DNA of 34,795 nt from an uncultured Bacillota bacterium (GTDB lineage Bacteria > Bacillota_I > Bacilli_A > RF39 > UBA660), in NCBI GenBank assembly GCA_947165195.1, contig CAMUZJ010000003.1:1-34795 (forward strand), in the 5' to 3' direction. A program made the position numbers and the translations under genes. This document shows, piece after piece, positions 16,391 through 26,814 of this stretch. Positions within the stretch are counted from its first letter, which is position 1. The number at the start of each line of letters is the position of its first letter. The notes beneath the pieces are model-generated. The model searched no databases and had not been told where the DNA came from. It saw only the letters and a list, made by a program, of their open reading frames with translations.

Positions 16391-17185
16391 TTAAGTATTT
16401 GATGAAAAATCATTTAAATATTTTTTAATTGCTAATTCTACTGCTTTTTCATTATTAGAAACTGTTATTTCACCAGCTACTTTTTTTAGTCTTTTACTAG
16501 CATTATCTACAGCAATAGACATTCCTACACTTTTATAGGATTCTATATTATTTAAATTAGCACCTATAAAAACTACTTCCTGTAGGGAAAAATGATTTTT
16601 TTTACAAATTTTTTCAATTGCTAGTAATCTACTGCAACCTTTCATAAAAATTTCTACAAAATAATCTTTTTCTTTCTTTGCTTGAATTTCTATATCTAAA
16701 TCCATTTCCTCTAATTGGCTAATAATAGAAAGCTGATTTTTTTTAGAAGAAGTATGGATTTCTATTTTAAATATATTATCCTTATGAAATTTACTAAATA
16801 CATTAAAATCTCCAATTTTTCTTTGATTTTCTTTATTAATTTCTTTTTTTGTGTAGTTGCACCAGTCTAATGTATAAAAACATAAATTATATAAAGCAAA
16901 ATTCTTTTGAATTTTTTTAATAATAGATATTCCTATATTTTTATGAATGAGTACTTTACTTTCTTTAGCATCATAAACATATGCACCATCCATACAAATA
17001 ATATAATCTACAAAAGGAAAATCTTTATTATATTCAAGGATTGACTTGAAACTTTTATTGGTTATTACAGTAAAAGGTATATGACAAGTTCTCATTTTAT
17101 CTAAACTAAGCATAGTAGATAATGGTATAGCATCCTCATTATCTATTAATGTATCTTCGAAATCACTAATTAATATTTTGTACAT
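16391..17185 (-). CDS. Cof-type HAD-like protein with degenerate catalytic motifs
   Basis: 264 residues, the usual length for Cof-type HAD phosphatases. The fold is recognisable: N-terminal ISDFEDTLID, VITNKS (motif II), KGCSR with K182 (motif III) and FIGANLNNIESYKSVG followed by IAVDNAS (motif IV). Two changes matter. The DxDxT motif reads D8-F9-E10-D11-T12, so the acid/base Asp is Glu. The motif IV acids of GDxxND are Ala209 and Asn213, which removes the usual Mg2+ ligands. It may therefore be an inactive or repurposed sugar-phosphate binding protein. It overlaps the PAP2 gene by 20 bp and is the third gene after pgi. Confidence 0.85.
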   Translation of the reverse strand: MYKILISDFEDTLIDNEDAIPLSTMLSLDKMRTCHIPFTVITNKSFKSILEYNKDFPFVDYIICMDGAYVYDAKESKVLIHKNIGISIIKKIQKNFALYNLCFYTLDWCNYTKKEINKENQRKIGDFNVFSKFHKDNIFKIEIHTSSKKNQLSIISQLEEMDLDIEIQAKKEKDYFVEIFMKGCSRLLAIEKICKKNHFSLQEVVFIGANLNNIESYKSVGMSIAVDNASKRLKKVAGEITVSNNEKAVELAIKKYLNDFSSNT

Positions 17186-17792
17186 TTTCTTCTACACCAC
17201 CTAAAATGTTTTTACTAAGATGAATCGTAATTAATAATTGAGCAAAACCTAAAATAATCCCACCTAATACATCACTAGCATAATGGACTCCTACGTATAT
17301 TCTACTAATACAGATACTGAAAATAAGAAAAGAAAGAAGAATACTCAAACATACTTTTATATATTTTTTTAAATTGCTATTGATTACTAAGTATAGTAAA
17401 AATCCATACAAGGTAATGGATATCATCGAGTGTCCACTAGGAAAAGAATATCCTCCAACATCAATTAATCTCAATTCATCAGGTCTACTTCTTCCAATAA
17501 AATATTTTATAATTGTATTGGTAATTATGCAATTGAGTGCTAATATGTCAGCTAATATAGCATTTTTTTTTGATAAAAATATATTTAGCAGTATTAATAA
17601 GATAATAATAGATGTTGCATTTCCTAACGAGGTAACAGTTTTGAAAAAGTTATCAAAAAAGTCACTTCTTATAAAGGTTATAGTTTTATATGCGGTTGCA
17701 TCAAATCCTATTATCATACTGGTTGTTACTAATATGACATCTATTACAAATAAGATAAGTAGTATTGTTACTATTTTATACGTTCTATTCAT
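17166..17792 (-). CDS. PAP2-family membrane phosphatase
   Basis: 208 residues with about five to six transmembrane helices. The three PAP2 motifs are intact: K96-x6-R103-P104 (KYFIGRSRP), P118-S-G-H121 (SFPSGH) and R164-x5-H170-x3-D174 (SRIYVGVHYASD). H170 is the expected phospho-His nucleophile and H121 the acid. Candidates include undecaprenyl-pyrophosphate phosphatase (PgpB/BcrC type) or phosphatidate phosphatase; sequence alone does not decide. The start lacks a good Shine-Dalgarno and lies 3 bp after the pgi stop, so translation is probably coupled to pgi. Confidence 0.9.
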   Translation of the reverse strand: MNRTYKIVTILLILFVIDVILVTTSMIIGFDATAYKTITFIRSDFFDNFFKTVTSLGNATSIIILLILLNIFLSKKNAILADILALNCIITNTIIKYFIGRSRPDELRLIDVGGYSFPSGHSMISITLYGFLLYLVINSNLKKYIKVCLSILLSFLIFSICISRIYVGVHYASDVLGGIILGFAQLLITIHLSKNILGGVEENVQNIN

Positions 17793-17795
17793 ACT

Positions 17796-18968
17796 TTATA
17801 ATGTAATATTATTTTTTACTTCTTTTTTATAAACTTCAACCCCTGGCTGATTAAATGGATCTATACAAAAAAGTAGTCCACTAAATGCTGCACTTAACAT
17901 AAAGAAGTACATTATTTCTCCTAGATATTTTTCATTTAATTCTGGTAAAGTAATCATCATACTTGATACATTTCCTGAATGGTGTGCTACTCTTACAGAA
18001 TCTAATACAATATTATTTATCTTATGTAAATCATTTTTATGAAATTCTATCTTATTAGATTTTTCTATTTTTATAAATGTTTCAAAAATAATCTTATTTC
18101 CCTCTTGAATAAATTGTCCTAAAGAATGTAAATCTCTTGTATGTACGGTTGAAGTTGGTAATATTCCTACTCCTTCTTTTCCTTCGCTTTCTCCAAATAA
18201 TTGCTTTAACCATTCACTAAAATAACTTAGTTTTTCTTCATATACCACATAATTTTCTACTACTTTCCCTGCATCAAATAAACTTTTACGACAAACTGCA
18301 TAATCGAATGCTTCATTTTGATAATTTTGTCCATTATAATATCCCTCTATAAATTTTTTTAAATCTATATTAAAAGCCAATGGAAACAAATGAGCGGCTG
18401 TCATAATAGAATATCTTCCTCCAATATCATCTGGTATTTCATAGGATTTATATCCTTTTTCATTTACTTCTTTTCGTAGTGTGCCCTTTACAGGATCTGT
18501 TGTAATAATAATTCTCTTTTTTAATTCTTCTTCTGAATATTTTTCTTCCATCAATTGTTTTATTAATTGATATGCAATTGTTGGCTCCATTGTAGTACCA
18601 CTTTTACTTATTACATTAATAGAAAAATCTATATCTTTTAAATAATCTAATAACTCACTAATATAACTACTACTTAAATTTGTTCCTGCATAAAGAATTT
18701 CAAATTTATTTTTCTTAAAATAAGGAGCTAGTGCCTTTTCTACCGAATAACTTCCTAAAAAAGAGCCTCCTATTCCAATTACTACTAAGCAAGAAGAATG
18801 TTTTTTTACTTCTTCGCTTGTTTTGATAATATCTTCTACTAAAGAATTATCTATTTTCCTAACCCATCCCGTCATATAGCTATTTTTAAATTTATCTAAT
18901 ATTTCTTCTTTTCTATTCAATAATGTTTTATCTATATGACACATACTTTTAAAATCAAAACTTATCAT
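17796..18968 (-). CDS. pgi: Glucose-6-phosphate isomerase (short form)
   Basis: 390 residues. It interconverts glucose-6-P and fructose-6-P. Visible motifs: VIGIGGSFLGSYSVEKAL (phosphate-binding SIS fold), VISKSGTTMEPT, DDIGGRYSIMTAAHLFPLAF, LHSLGQFIQEG with its catalytic region, and the C-terminal FDxFNQPGVEVYKK-type signature (here DPFNQPGVEVYKK) with the conserved Lys. It is shorter than Bacillus Pgi (about 450), mainly at the N-terminus and in loops, but all active-site motifs are present. Strong GAGGAGG site. First gene of the pgi-PAP2-HAD operon. Confidence 0.95.
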   Translation of the reverse strand: MISFDFKSMCHIDKTLLNRKEEILDKFKNSYMTGWVRKIDNSLVEDIIKTSEEVKKHSSCLVVIGIGGSFLGSYSVEKALAPYFKKNKFEILYAGTNLSSSYISELLDYLKDIDFSINVISKSGTTMEPTIAYQLIKQLMEEKYSEEELKKRIIITTDPVKGTLRKEVNEKGYKSYEIPDDIGGRYSIMTAAHLFPLAFNIDLKKFIEGYYNGQNYQNEAFDYAVCRKSLFDAGKVVENYVVYEEKLSYFSEWLKQLFGESEGKEGVGILPTSTVHTRDLHSLGQFIQEGNKIIFETFIKIEKSNKIEFHKNDLHKINNIVLDSVRVAHHSGNVSSMMITLPELNEKYLGEIMYFFMLSAAFSGLLFCIDPFNQPGVEVYKKEVKNNITL

Positions 18969-18996
18969 GTCAAAATCCTCCTCAATTCTAACTATA

Positions 18997-19024
18997 ATTA
19001 TATCACAAGTTAGTTATAGAGCAA
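18997..19024 (-). promoter_or_regulatory. Putative pgi promoter
   Basis: TTGCTC (19024-19019), 16 bp spacer, TGA then TATAAT (19002-18997), an extended -10 about 29 bp upstream of the ATG. The -35 lies next to the terminator of the giant upstream gene. Confidence 0.6.
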
Positions 19025-19059
19025 TAAAAAGATAGAGAGCTTGCATTACTCTCTATCTT
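19024..19059 (-). terminator. Terminator of the glucan synthase gene
   Basis: Perfect 11-bp stem AAGATAGAGAG / CTCTCTATCTT with a 9-nt loop, then TTTATTG on the minus strand. The 5' arm includes the TAG stop (19055-19053). Confidence 0.85.
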
Positions 19060-22000
19060 ATATAAACTACTACTTGATGTTCAATTCCATCATTTGTTAA
19101 TTCAATTGTATTATTTGTTTGCTGTTTGTTGTCTAGTAATACTTCATCATGATTATCTTTGATAATACTAATGTGATATTCCGTATCTATATATCGGTAC
19201 GTTATTTCACATCTATCCCATGAAATTGGCAATTTAGGAGTAAGCTTCATAGATGTACCTGATTTATGTAATCCTAAAAGTTCTTCAGTACCAACCCTAT
19301 AAAACCAACCAGCAGATCCCGTATACCATGTCCAACCGCCACGGCCTTCATGATTTTTTGCGGAATAAATATCGGCAGCTATTACATAAGGCTCTGTTTT
19401 ATAATGCTCTACTGATTCTTTATTCTTTGATCGATTAACTGGATTAATCATTTGATAATATCGATATGCTCTATCATGATATCCACATTTTATTAGGGCC
19501 ATTAAGTACCATGAGACAGAATGGGTATATTGTCCACCATTTTCTCTAATTCCCCTTGGATAATTCATAATGTATCCAGGATTATTTAAAGAACTATGGA
19601 AAGCTGGAGTAAGTAATTTAATAATTTTACTATTATCATCTACTAATTTTTCTTCTACAGAAGTAATGACCTGTTGTTGCCTATCTTTCGGAGCAACTCC
19701 ACTAAGTATAGAGAAACTTTGAGATATTAAATCAATCTTACATTCTGTATTTTCATTACTACCTAATGGGTCTCCATTATCAAAGAATGCTCTTAAATAA
19801 TGGCTTCCATCCCATGTTTTTTTATTTAGATTTTCTTTTAGTTTTTCATTGAATTCTATGTATTCTGAAACATCAAAGTCTCTGTAATGAACTTTCATAT
19901 ATTTAGTAAATTCATCAATAATCAAATATAAGAAGAATCCTAACCAAACACTTTCTCCTTTTCCTTTGATTCCTACTCTATTCATACCATCATTCCAGTC
20001 ACCACCACCCATTAAAGGTATTTTATGATGTCCAAGGGAATGCATAGATAGTTTTAAAGCTTTTATACAGTGTTCTAATAGGCTTTCTGAATAATTAGAA
20101 TAGTTAAAGACCATTCCTTTCTCATTTTCATATTCACTTAAAGTATCTCCTAAAACATAAGGTACTTGTTCTTCTAAAATACTACTATCCTTAGTAATTT
20201 TCAAATAATGTAAGGTAGCATAAACAAGCCATAAGTAATCATCTTTATATTTACTTCTAAGACCAAATCTATTCTTCTCATGCCACCAGTGGAATACATC
20301 TCCTTCTTTAAATTGATGAGCAGCATTGATTAATATTTGATTTCTAGCTAATTCTGGTTTTATCATCGCAACATTCATAGAATCTTGTAGTTGATCTCTG
20401 AAACCAAAAGCTCCACTAACCTGATAGAAACCACTTTTTGCTAGTATTCTAGAAGATAATGTTTGATATAGATACCAACCATTGATCATATAATCAAAAC
20501 TAGTATCAGCAGATTTTACTTTAACAGTGCTTACTGTTTTATACCAGTAGTCTTTAACATCTTTTAATTCACGTTTTACTGTGCTTATATCACTATATTT
20601 CTTTATTAGTTTTAAATTTTCTTCATCACTCATTCCACATCCTAAAGCAAATACTATATATTTTTCTTCTTTAGGTTGCAAGGTAATAGAGGAATTTATA
20701 GATTTTACTAGAATTTTATTTATTTCAGCAGAGTTTATTGGTAGAGAGGATGTCATAAATACATTCACATCACCATAGTTGATGCTATAAACATTACGCA
20801 TCTTTAGATAATTATCATCTCCCATAAATTCTGTCAAAATATGTCTAGCTGTTTTTTCTTCAAAATTACCAAAGGTTGGATTTATCCAAAATTCAATATC
20901 ATAGTCTATTTTTATATTTTCTTTATTGCTTAGTTTCATTAAATATAATTTGACATTATCCTTTAAAGCTACAAACTCTGTTACTTCTGTAATTTTTTCT
21001 TCTGTTTCGCTTGATAAAATAGAATATCCAAATCCATGGGTACATTTCATAGGATCAAAAATTCTTCCATTGAATTTAAATCCTTCACTTTTATCATTAC
21101 ATACCATATCATTTGTCCATGAAGTAATTTTGAACTCTCCTGAATTAAATGCATAAGTAAATCCGCAGCCATTATTTGTAATAATCGTTCCAAAATTCTT
21201 GTTTGCAATAATGTTAGCCCAAGGGGTAGGTGTATCTTTATTGTAGATTACATATTCTCTACCTTCATTTTTAAATCCACCATATCCGTTATCTAATGTT
21301 AATTTTTCAGAATTTGGCAATTTGAGATTTACCTCATACTTCATTCTACTATAGTCACTTACAAAGTTATTACTTTGTAACTCTTCAATAGCTTCTTCTA
21401 ATGTTTGATGATCATCAATATTAAAATGAATTCTGGCAACAACTTGTAATAATGTATATTCCTCTGCTGATATTTGACTATTATCTATTACAGTAATTCC
21501 CCCTGGAGTATGATAGAAATTATTTAATGTATACATACGATACATTTCATCATCTATTTCTTTATTTATAATTTTATTATATTGACTATTTTCTTTATTC
21601 AAGATGATTAAATCAATAAATATAGAATGATTTTTATAATATTCAAATGCTTTTAATACATCATATACAAAGCTCATATCACTAATATCACTGATTTCTA
21701 CCAATACAATTGGTCTATCACCACTGATTCCAAATTTCCATAAACCAGATTGTCCTAAAGCATTCTTTCTTAATAATTCCATTCTTTCATTAGTTACACT
21801 AATTCTAGTTGTTTGATATAGATAATTAAGCATAATATTAAACATTCTCATGGTTTGTCCATTAATATTTAAATCTTTTGTATTAGTAATACTCATTAGA
21901 GTCGCTACTTTAAAGACATTACTAATAGTTCTTTCATTATCATAACTTTTTATAATATCTGATATTTGTTCTTTACTTCTTCCAAATCCTACAATTAAAT

Positions 22001-25000
22001 AAACTGTCTGACTTGCCCCTGGATACACATCAATTGTATTTCTAATACTAATTACTGGATCAAGATTATCGCCACAATAATTACTCAACGTATTATTCAA
22101 AGCTATTGGATTTGTAGTAGTATGATTTCTTCCTACAAAATTAATCCTTTCTGTTTCATAAGAGTAATCATCTGTTGGATTTTGTATTAATAGTCTATGT
22201 ACCATATAACTATTGATATTGGTCTCTCCTCTAGACTTTCTTCTAGCAATTAATGAATTAGTCTTTTTATCATATTCTGTTGAAATAAACATACTATTGA
22301 AAGCTCTATGACTAACATCATCCATGTTATCAGAAAGAATTGGTTCTGTATAACTAGTTAATTCCAAATGTTTAGTTTCATTTGTATTATTTTTAAATGT
22401 AACTTTTCGAATTTCTGCATTATGATTTTTACAAACGATTATTTCTGTTTTTGTTGTTATTCCACCATCAACTCTAGAATACTTTATTCTGTCACTAGCG
22501 AAAACCACTTCATATCTTTCAGGTTTTTCATTAATAGGTGCAAAGGTATTACTCCATATTCTATCGCTATTTAAATCCTTAATATATAGGAAAACACCAT
22601 AATCTTGTTCTGTTATTTTTCGATATCTATTTAACTGAAGTGTTCTATATCTTGAGAAGCTATTTCCTCTATCATTCATTAATAAGCAATATTTTTTATT
22701 AGATAAAACCGATACTTCTGGTAAATAGGATATGTAGTCAAATGCCCTAATATCATTTTCAATAGTTTCTTTTTCATAATCGTATTTTTTATATTTTACC
22801 ATCTTCATATCTATACTAGTTTTTACTTGAACTTTTTCTTTTAATAAAATATCAAAGGTTTTTATATATAAATTTTGATGGAAATAATTTTTGATAATGT
22901 TAGGCCTTAAGTAATTTGCAATTCCTGCTAAAATCATCCCTTGGTGATGAGCAAAATATGCTTCAACTACCCCTTTATTATCATAATCATAAGATTCATA
23001 AAAACCATACTTATCATACATTTGTAATTTTTTGAACTTTTCCATATTATCATAAACGTCTTCTGGAAATAATTCTAAAGCCATGATAGACGCATATGGA
23101 GATAGTACAATTCTATTATCTTTATCTTCTTTTGCCTTTAGATAAGGAGTAGAAAAAGCTTTATATTTATAATTAAGAGCATTATCCAATTCATTATAAG
23201 CGGCTTCACTAATCCCCCAAGGGAGGTTTTTAGAAACACTTTCAATATAGTCTTTTTGACAAAATCTAGCAAATTGATAAGATTCATCTAACAATGTATT
23301 TGGATAATTTTTCATAAATAGTAGTGGCATGTAATATTCAAAAGAAGTTCCTGACCATGAAATTAACCCTTTATGACCTTTGTATGTTGTAAGGGATTTA
23401 TCTAGGCAGAACCAATGTTTTGATGGTGCATCTCCTAAACAGATTGCTATATAACTTAATAATCTTGATTCGCTAGCAAATTTATTATAATTATAAATGG
23501 ATAATTTTCCTTCATCATCATCATAACCTATACTAAATACTTCTTTTTTTGTATAAAGTTTCCGAAAATTTGTATTATTAATTAAATTATCGCAGAGTTT
23601 AATCACTTTTGGATTGTCAAACTTTCGTAAGAATTCTCCTGTTACAATTAAACTTGCTACAAAATTACCAGAATCTACTGATGATATAAATCTACCTGGT
23701 AAAACTTTCTTATTTTTAATATCATACCAATTATATAAGTGCCCATGCCATTTTTCTAAAGAATCGACAGTCTTTAGTATATTTTCAATTAGGAATAAAG
23801 CATCTTTTTCTTCTATAAATCCTAATTCGTATGCTGATACAATACTAGTTAAAGAATATCCAATTGCTGTAGGAGATGTTCTTAAATCTAGTTTTTGTTC
23901 TCTATTTTCTTGGTAATTATCTGGAATTAAATAATTATATTCCTCTTTTAAATTTTCCTTGAAATAATTCCATGTTCGAAGTGCTAAATCTTCGATTTCT
24001 TTTACCTTCTTTTCACCTAGTTCTATACGATCATGTTCTATATCGCGACTTACATAATATAGTATGAAAGGTGCAGATAAAAATACAAGTGATAGAAGAT
24101 ATGCAAAATAATTATTTGCAATAAAACCATATATAATTAGTAGAAAAACTAATATTATGTTTGGAGTAAAATTTTTTAGGTAACTTACAAAATCTCCTCT
24201 AACCGTTTTTTCTACTTCTTCTGCTGTTATCCAATTTAATAGATTTTTATGGCTTATAAACAATCGGTATAAAGTCCTAAAAAATGCATCCATATATAAT
24301 TTTGTATAAAATGGAAGGTTGCAAAAAACAATATAGCATCTAGCTACTAGGCTTTTTCCTCCGAAGAATAAGTTTTTATAGTAAACTGTTGTTTTTTCTC
24401 TATTTTTTATATTCATTTTGCTTTTTAGATAAAATATAATAGGAAGTGCTATTTCCAAAACTACAAAAGCAAACCACCAAAGTGGTGATACAACTCCACA
24501 TACTAGAGATAATAATAAGATTAGCAATAACATAGGATGTAAAAACATTCTAATAATATTATCTAATATTTTATATTTTCCTAGTAAATTAATTGGATTT
24601 TTTATTTTGTTTCCGTTTTTATCTGGTACCTTTGTTAGGAGCCACTCTATAATTTGTACATCTCCTCTAGCCCAACGATGATGTCTTGTTATATCTGTTA
24701 AGAATTTTGATGGAAAGTCATCAATAAACTCAATATCTGATACATATCCACATCTTAAATAGTTTCCTTCTAACAAATCATGGGAAAGAATTAAATTATC
24801 TGGAAAAGCGTTCGATAACACTTTATCAAATACTTCCAAGTCATAAATGCCTTTTCCTACAAAACTTCCTTCATGAAAGCAATCTTGATAAACATCAGGT
24901 ACAACAGCTGTATATGTATCAAATCCTCCTATTCCAGCAAAAATTTGGCTATATAAGCTTTTATTAGTAGCTTCAATATCTACACTTACCCTAGGTTGCA

Positions 25001-26708
25001 TTAATCCATATCCAGAAATAACCTTGTTCCCTTCTTTATTTAATACAGGTTTGTTTAATGGATGAGACATACATCCTACTAAATTTAATACAGTATTTAA
25101 TACAACCCTTGTATCCGTATCTAAAGTAATTACATACTTAATGTTTAAATCATGTTCATGTAGCATGTTAACGTTAAAGTATTTTTCTTCAGATTCTTTG
25201 TCTAATTTATTTAAAAGAATCTTATTAAAATGTAGTAGTGCCCCTCTTTTTCGTTCATATCCTAAAAATGTATTTTCTTTTTCATTCCAAATTCTTTTTC
25301 TATAAATGAAGTAAAATAATTTCTTTTTATATTTCGAATTTAATTGATTAGCATATTCTTCACCATATTTTGAAATTTCTTCATCATAATCGCATATTTC
25401 TGTATCACTAGCTTTTACATCTCCTAATAAAGTAAAGTATAAATTATTAGATTTATTTATTACATAGAACATTTCTAATGTATCAAACATTTCTTTTATC
25501 TTTTGCTTATTAGATACAATAGTCGGGATTACCACCATTGTACTAGCACTTTTAGGAATACCTTTAGAATAGTCTAACTTTGGAAGTACTTTGGTCGGTA
25601 CAAATCTAATTAATAACTGATTTAATATTTGGACAAACAATTGGCTTACTGGTATTAATAAAATTAAGAAGCCTAATACTTTGTATTTAATAAAGTATTT
25701 AGAAAGTATAAAACTAACTAATATTGTAAATATAAGTATCGTAAAAATATAGGATATTACTTTTATGTTGTTGTTATTGTTTCTTTTAAATAATTGGAAA
25801 CCTATATGGTAGTTTTTACTGTCAGCTTTACTTAAAAGACTGTCTAAATATTCTACTTCATGACAATGGTTTTTCTTTGCTAAATGTAATAACCTTTTTC
25901 GATATAAATCTTTAGATTCAGCTGTCATTTTATCGTAGATTTCATCTTCCATTAGCATTTTTTCTGTTTTACTAATTTTTTCAAATAAATCTTCTTTAGA
26001 ATATTCAAAAAATTCTTTTAAATCTCCAAAAATATTTGATACTAATATATCACTGTCAATTTTCTTTTGATATTCATCATTAATCAATTCTTTTAAGATA
26101 ATTTGTTTCTTTTCAAGTAATTCATTTAACTGTTTAAATAACTTATTACTTCTACTGCCTAGCTCTTTCAATTCTTTATTTAATTCAAATATGTAATTAG
26201 AATTTTCTTCAATAGAAAAATCATCTTTAATAAAGTGATGAAGTTCAATTTCTTTATCTTCTCTTTCCTTTATAGTTGATAATATTTGTTCTTTATCTAT
26301 TAACTTTTTATGTTCTTCTTTACAAATTTGACTTAATTTTTCTATATATATAAATAATAATACTTCTTTGATACTTTCTATCTCTAAATAAGATAGATAA
26401 GTATTATTATTTTTTTGATATTTTTTTAATTCATCAGATAATAGTTTTAAGCTAACATTATAATTATTCTTTATTACTATATCTTTTATACAAAAATAAA
26501 TACTGCTTATATTTCTTGTTCGTTTTTTTATACTTCGTTTATTATGTATAAAATTAGTTTTATGTTCAACTACTAAATAAAAATTATCTATTAGCCATTC
26601 ATTAGTAATTCCTACATATTCTTTATTTTTTGTTTTGTTAACTAAAAAATTATAATAATCGCTTATATCATTAATCTCGGATATAAATTTTCTAAAAAAA
26701 TTAGCCAT
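19053..26708 (-). CDS. Cyclic beta-1,2-glucan synthase-like giant protein (NdvB/Cgs type: GT84 + glycoamylase-like + GH94)
   Basis: 2551 residues, close to Rhizobium/Brucella Cgs (about 2830-2870). Residues 1-310 are Lys/Glu-rich and helical. Membrane segments lie at about 316-366, 719-760 and 849-886. Between them is a processive glycosyltransferase: TLDTDTR with D530/D532, SHD at 642-644 and RHHRWARGD at 675-683. A glycoamylase-like region (~930-1270) includes SWSGTSFEYYMP and AHHQGM. From ~1370 onward are GH94-type beta-sandwich and (alpha/alpha)6 domains with FGFRDQLQD, GGDWNDGM (Asp2237 in the general-acid motif) and GGWTWYTGSAGW near the end. In Cgs enzymes GT84 elongates on a protein-linked primer and GH94 controls length by phosphorolysis. 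The glucan linkage here is inferred. GGAGAG precedes the ATG. A divergent PP2C gene is directly upstream. Confidence 0.92.
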   Translation of the reverse strand: MANFFRKFISEINDISDYYNFLVNKTKNKEYVGITNEWLIDNFYLVVEHKTNFIHNKRSIKKRTRNISSIYFCIKDIVIKNNYNVSLKLLSDELKKYQKNNNTYLSYLEIESIKEVLLFIYIEKLSQICKEEHKKLIDKEQILSTIKEREDKEIELHHFIKDDFSIEENSNYIFELNKELKELGSRSNKLFKQLNELLEKKQIILKELINDEYQKKIDSDILVSNIFGDLKEFFEYSKEDLFEKISKTEKMLMEDEIYDKMTAESKDLYRKRLLHLAKKNHCHEVEYLDSLLSKADSKNYHIGFQLFKRNNNNNIKVISYIFTILIFTILVSFILSKYFIKYKVLGFLILLIPVSQLFVQILNQLLIRFVPTKVLPKLDYSKGIPKSASTMVVIPTIVSNKQKIKEMFDTLEMFYVINKSNNLYFTLLGDVKASDTEICDYDEEISKYGEEYANQLNSKYKKKLFYFIYRKRIWNEKENTFLGYERKRGALLHFNKILLNKLDKESEEKYFNVNMLHEHDLNIKYVITLDTDTRVVLNTVLNLVGCMSHPLNKPVLNKEGNKVISGYGLMQPRVSVDIEATNKSLYSQIFAGIGGFDTYTAVVPDVYQDCFHEGSFVGKGIYDLEVFDKVLSNAFPDNLILSHDLLEGNYLRCGYVSDIEFIDDFPSKFLTDITRHHRWARGDVQIIEWLLTKVPDKNGNKIKNPINLLGKYKILDNIIRMFLHPMLLLILLLSLVCGVVSPLWWFAFVVLEIALPIIFYLKSKMNIKNREKTTVYYKNLFFGGKSLVARCYIVFCNLPFYTKLYMDAFFRTLYRLFISHKNLLNWITAEEVEKTVRGDFVSYLKNFTPNIILVFLLIIYGFIANNYFAYLLSLVFLSAPFILYYVSRDIEHDRIELGEKKVKEIEDLALRTWNYFKENLKEEYNYLIPDNYQENREQKLDLRTSPTAIGYSLTSIVSAYELGFIEEKDALFLIENILKTVDSLEKWHGHLYNWYDIKNKKVLPGRFISSVDSGNFVASLIVTGEFLRKFDNPKVIKLCDNLINNTNFRKLYTKKEVFSIGYDDDEGKLSIYNYNKFASESRLLSYIAICLGDAPSKHWFCLDKSLTTYKGHKGLISWSGTSFEYYMPLLFMKNYPNTLLDESYQFARFCQKDYIESVSKNLPWGISEAAYNELDNALNYKYKAFSTPYLKAKEDKDNRIVLSPYASIMALELFPEDVYDNMEKFKKLQMYDKYGFYESYDYDNKGVVEAYFAHHQGMILAGIANYLRPNIIKNYFHQNLYIKTFDILLKEKVQVKTSIDMKMVKYKKYDYEKETIENDIRAFDYISYLPEVSVLSNKKYCLLMNDRGNSFSRYRTLQLNRYRKITEQDYGVFLYIKDLNSDRIWSNTFAPINEKPERYEVVFASDRIKYSRVDGGITTKTEIIVCKNHNAEIRKVTFKNNTNETKHLELTSYTEPILSDNMDDVSHRAFNSMFISTEYDKKTNSLIARRKSRGETNINSYMVHRLLIQNPTDDYSYETERINFVGRNHTTTNPIALNNTLSNYCGDNLDPVISIRNTIDVYPGASQTVYLIVGFGRSKEQISDIIKSYDNERTISNVFKVATLMSITNTKDLNINGQTMRMFNIMLNYLYQTTRISVTNERMELLRKNALGQSGLWKFGISGDRPIVLVEISDISDMSFVYDVLKAFEYYKNHSIFIDLIILNKENSQYNKIINKEIDDEMYRMYTLNNFYHTPGGITVIDNSQISAEEYTLLQVVARIHFNIDDHQTLEEAIEELQSNNFVSDYSRMKYEVNLKLPNSEKLTLDNGYGGFKNEGREYVIYNKDTPTPWANIIANKNFGTIITNNGCGFTYAFNSGEFKITSWTNDMVCNDKSEGFKFNGRIFDPMKCTHGFGYSILSSETEEKITEVTEFVALKDNVKLYLMKLSNKENIKIDYDIEFWINPTFGNFEEKTARHILTEFMGDDNYLKMRNVYSINYGDVNVFMTSSLPINSAEINKILVKSINSSITLQPKEEKYIVFALGCGMSDEENLKLIKKYSDISTVKRELKDVKDYWYKTVSTVKVKSADTSFDYMINGWYLYQTLSSRILAKSGFYQVSGAFGFRDQLQDSMNVAMIKPELARNQILINAAHQFKEGDVFHWWHEKNRFGLRSKYKDDYLWLVYATLHYLKITKDSSILEEQVPYVLGDTLSEYENEKGMVFNYSNYSESLLEHCIKALKLSMHSLGHHKIPLMGGGDWNDGMNRVGIKGKGESVWLGFFLYLIIDEFTKYMKVHYRDFDVSEYIEFNEKLKENLNKKTWDGSHYLRAFFDNGDPLGSNENTECKIDLISQSFSILSGVAPKDRQQQVITSVEEKLVDDNSKIIKLLTPAFHSSLNNPGYIMNYPRGIRENGGQYTHSVSWYLMALIKCGYHDRAYRYYQMINPVNRSKNKESVEHYKTEPYVIAADIYSAKNHEGRGGWTWYTGSAGWFYRVGTEELLGLHKSGTSMKLTPKLPISWDRCEITYRYIDTEYHISIIKDNHDEVLLDNKQQTNNTIELTNDGIEHQVVVYIR

Positions 26709-26730
26709 TAATATCTACTCTCCTAAACAA

Positions 26731-26736
26731 AGTATA
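26731..26736 (-). promoter_or_regulatory. Putative extended -10 promoter of the glucan synthase gene
   Basis: TGT then TATACT on the minus strand, about 23 bp before the ATG. A TTGACT occurs upstream (26764-26759), but the 22-bp spacing is too long for a normal -35. Confidence 0.45.
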
Positions 26737-26814
26737 ACATAAATCATTTTGTTATAACAGTCAATTTTTTAACTAGTTTATAAGTTATATAATTGAAAAA
26801 TTTTTTTATCTAAT

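Noticed and set aside
17374..17832. 152-codon open frame on the plus strand
   Set aside because: Antisense to the PAP2 gene, whose three catalytic motifs are intact; no RBS and a low-complexity translation.
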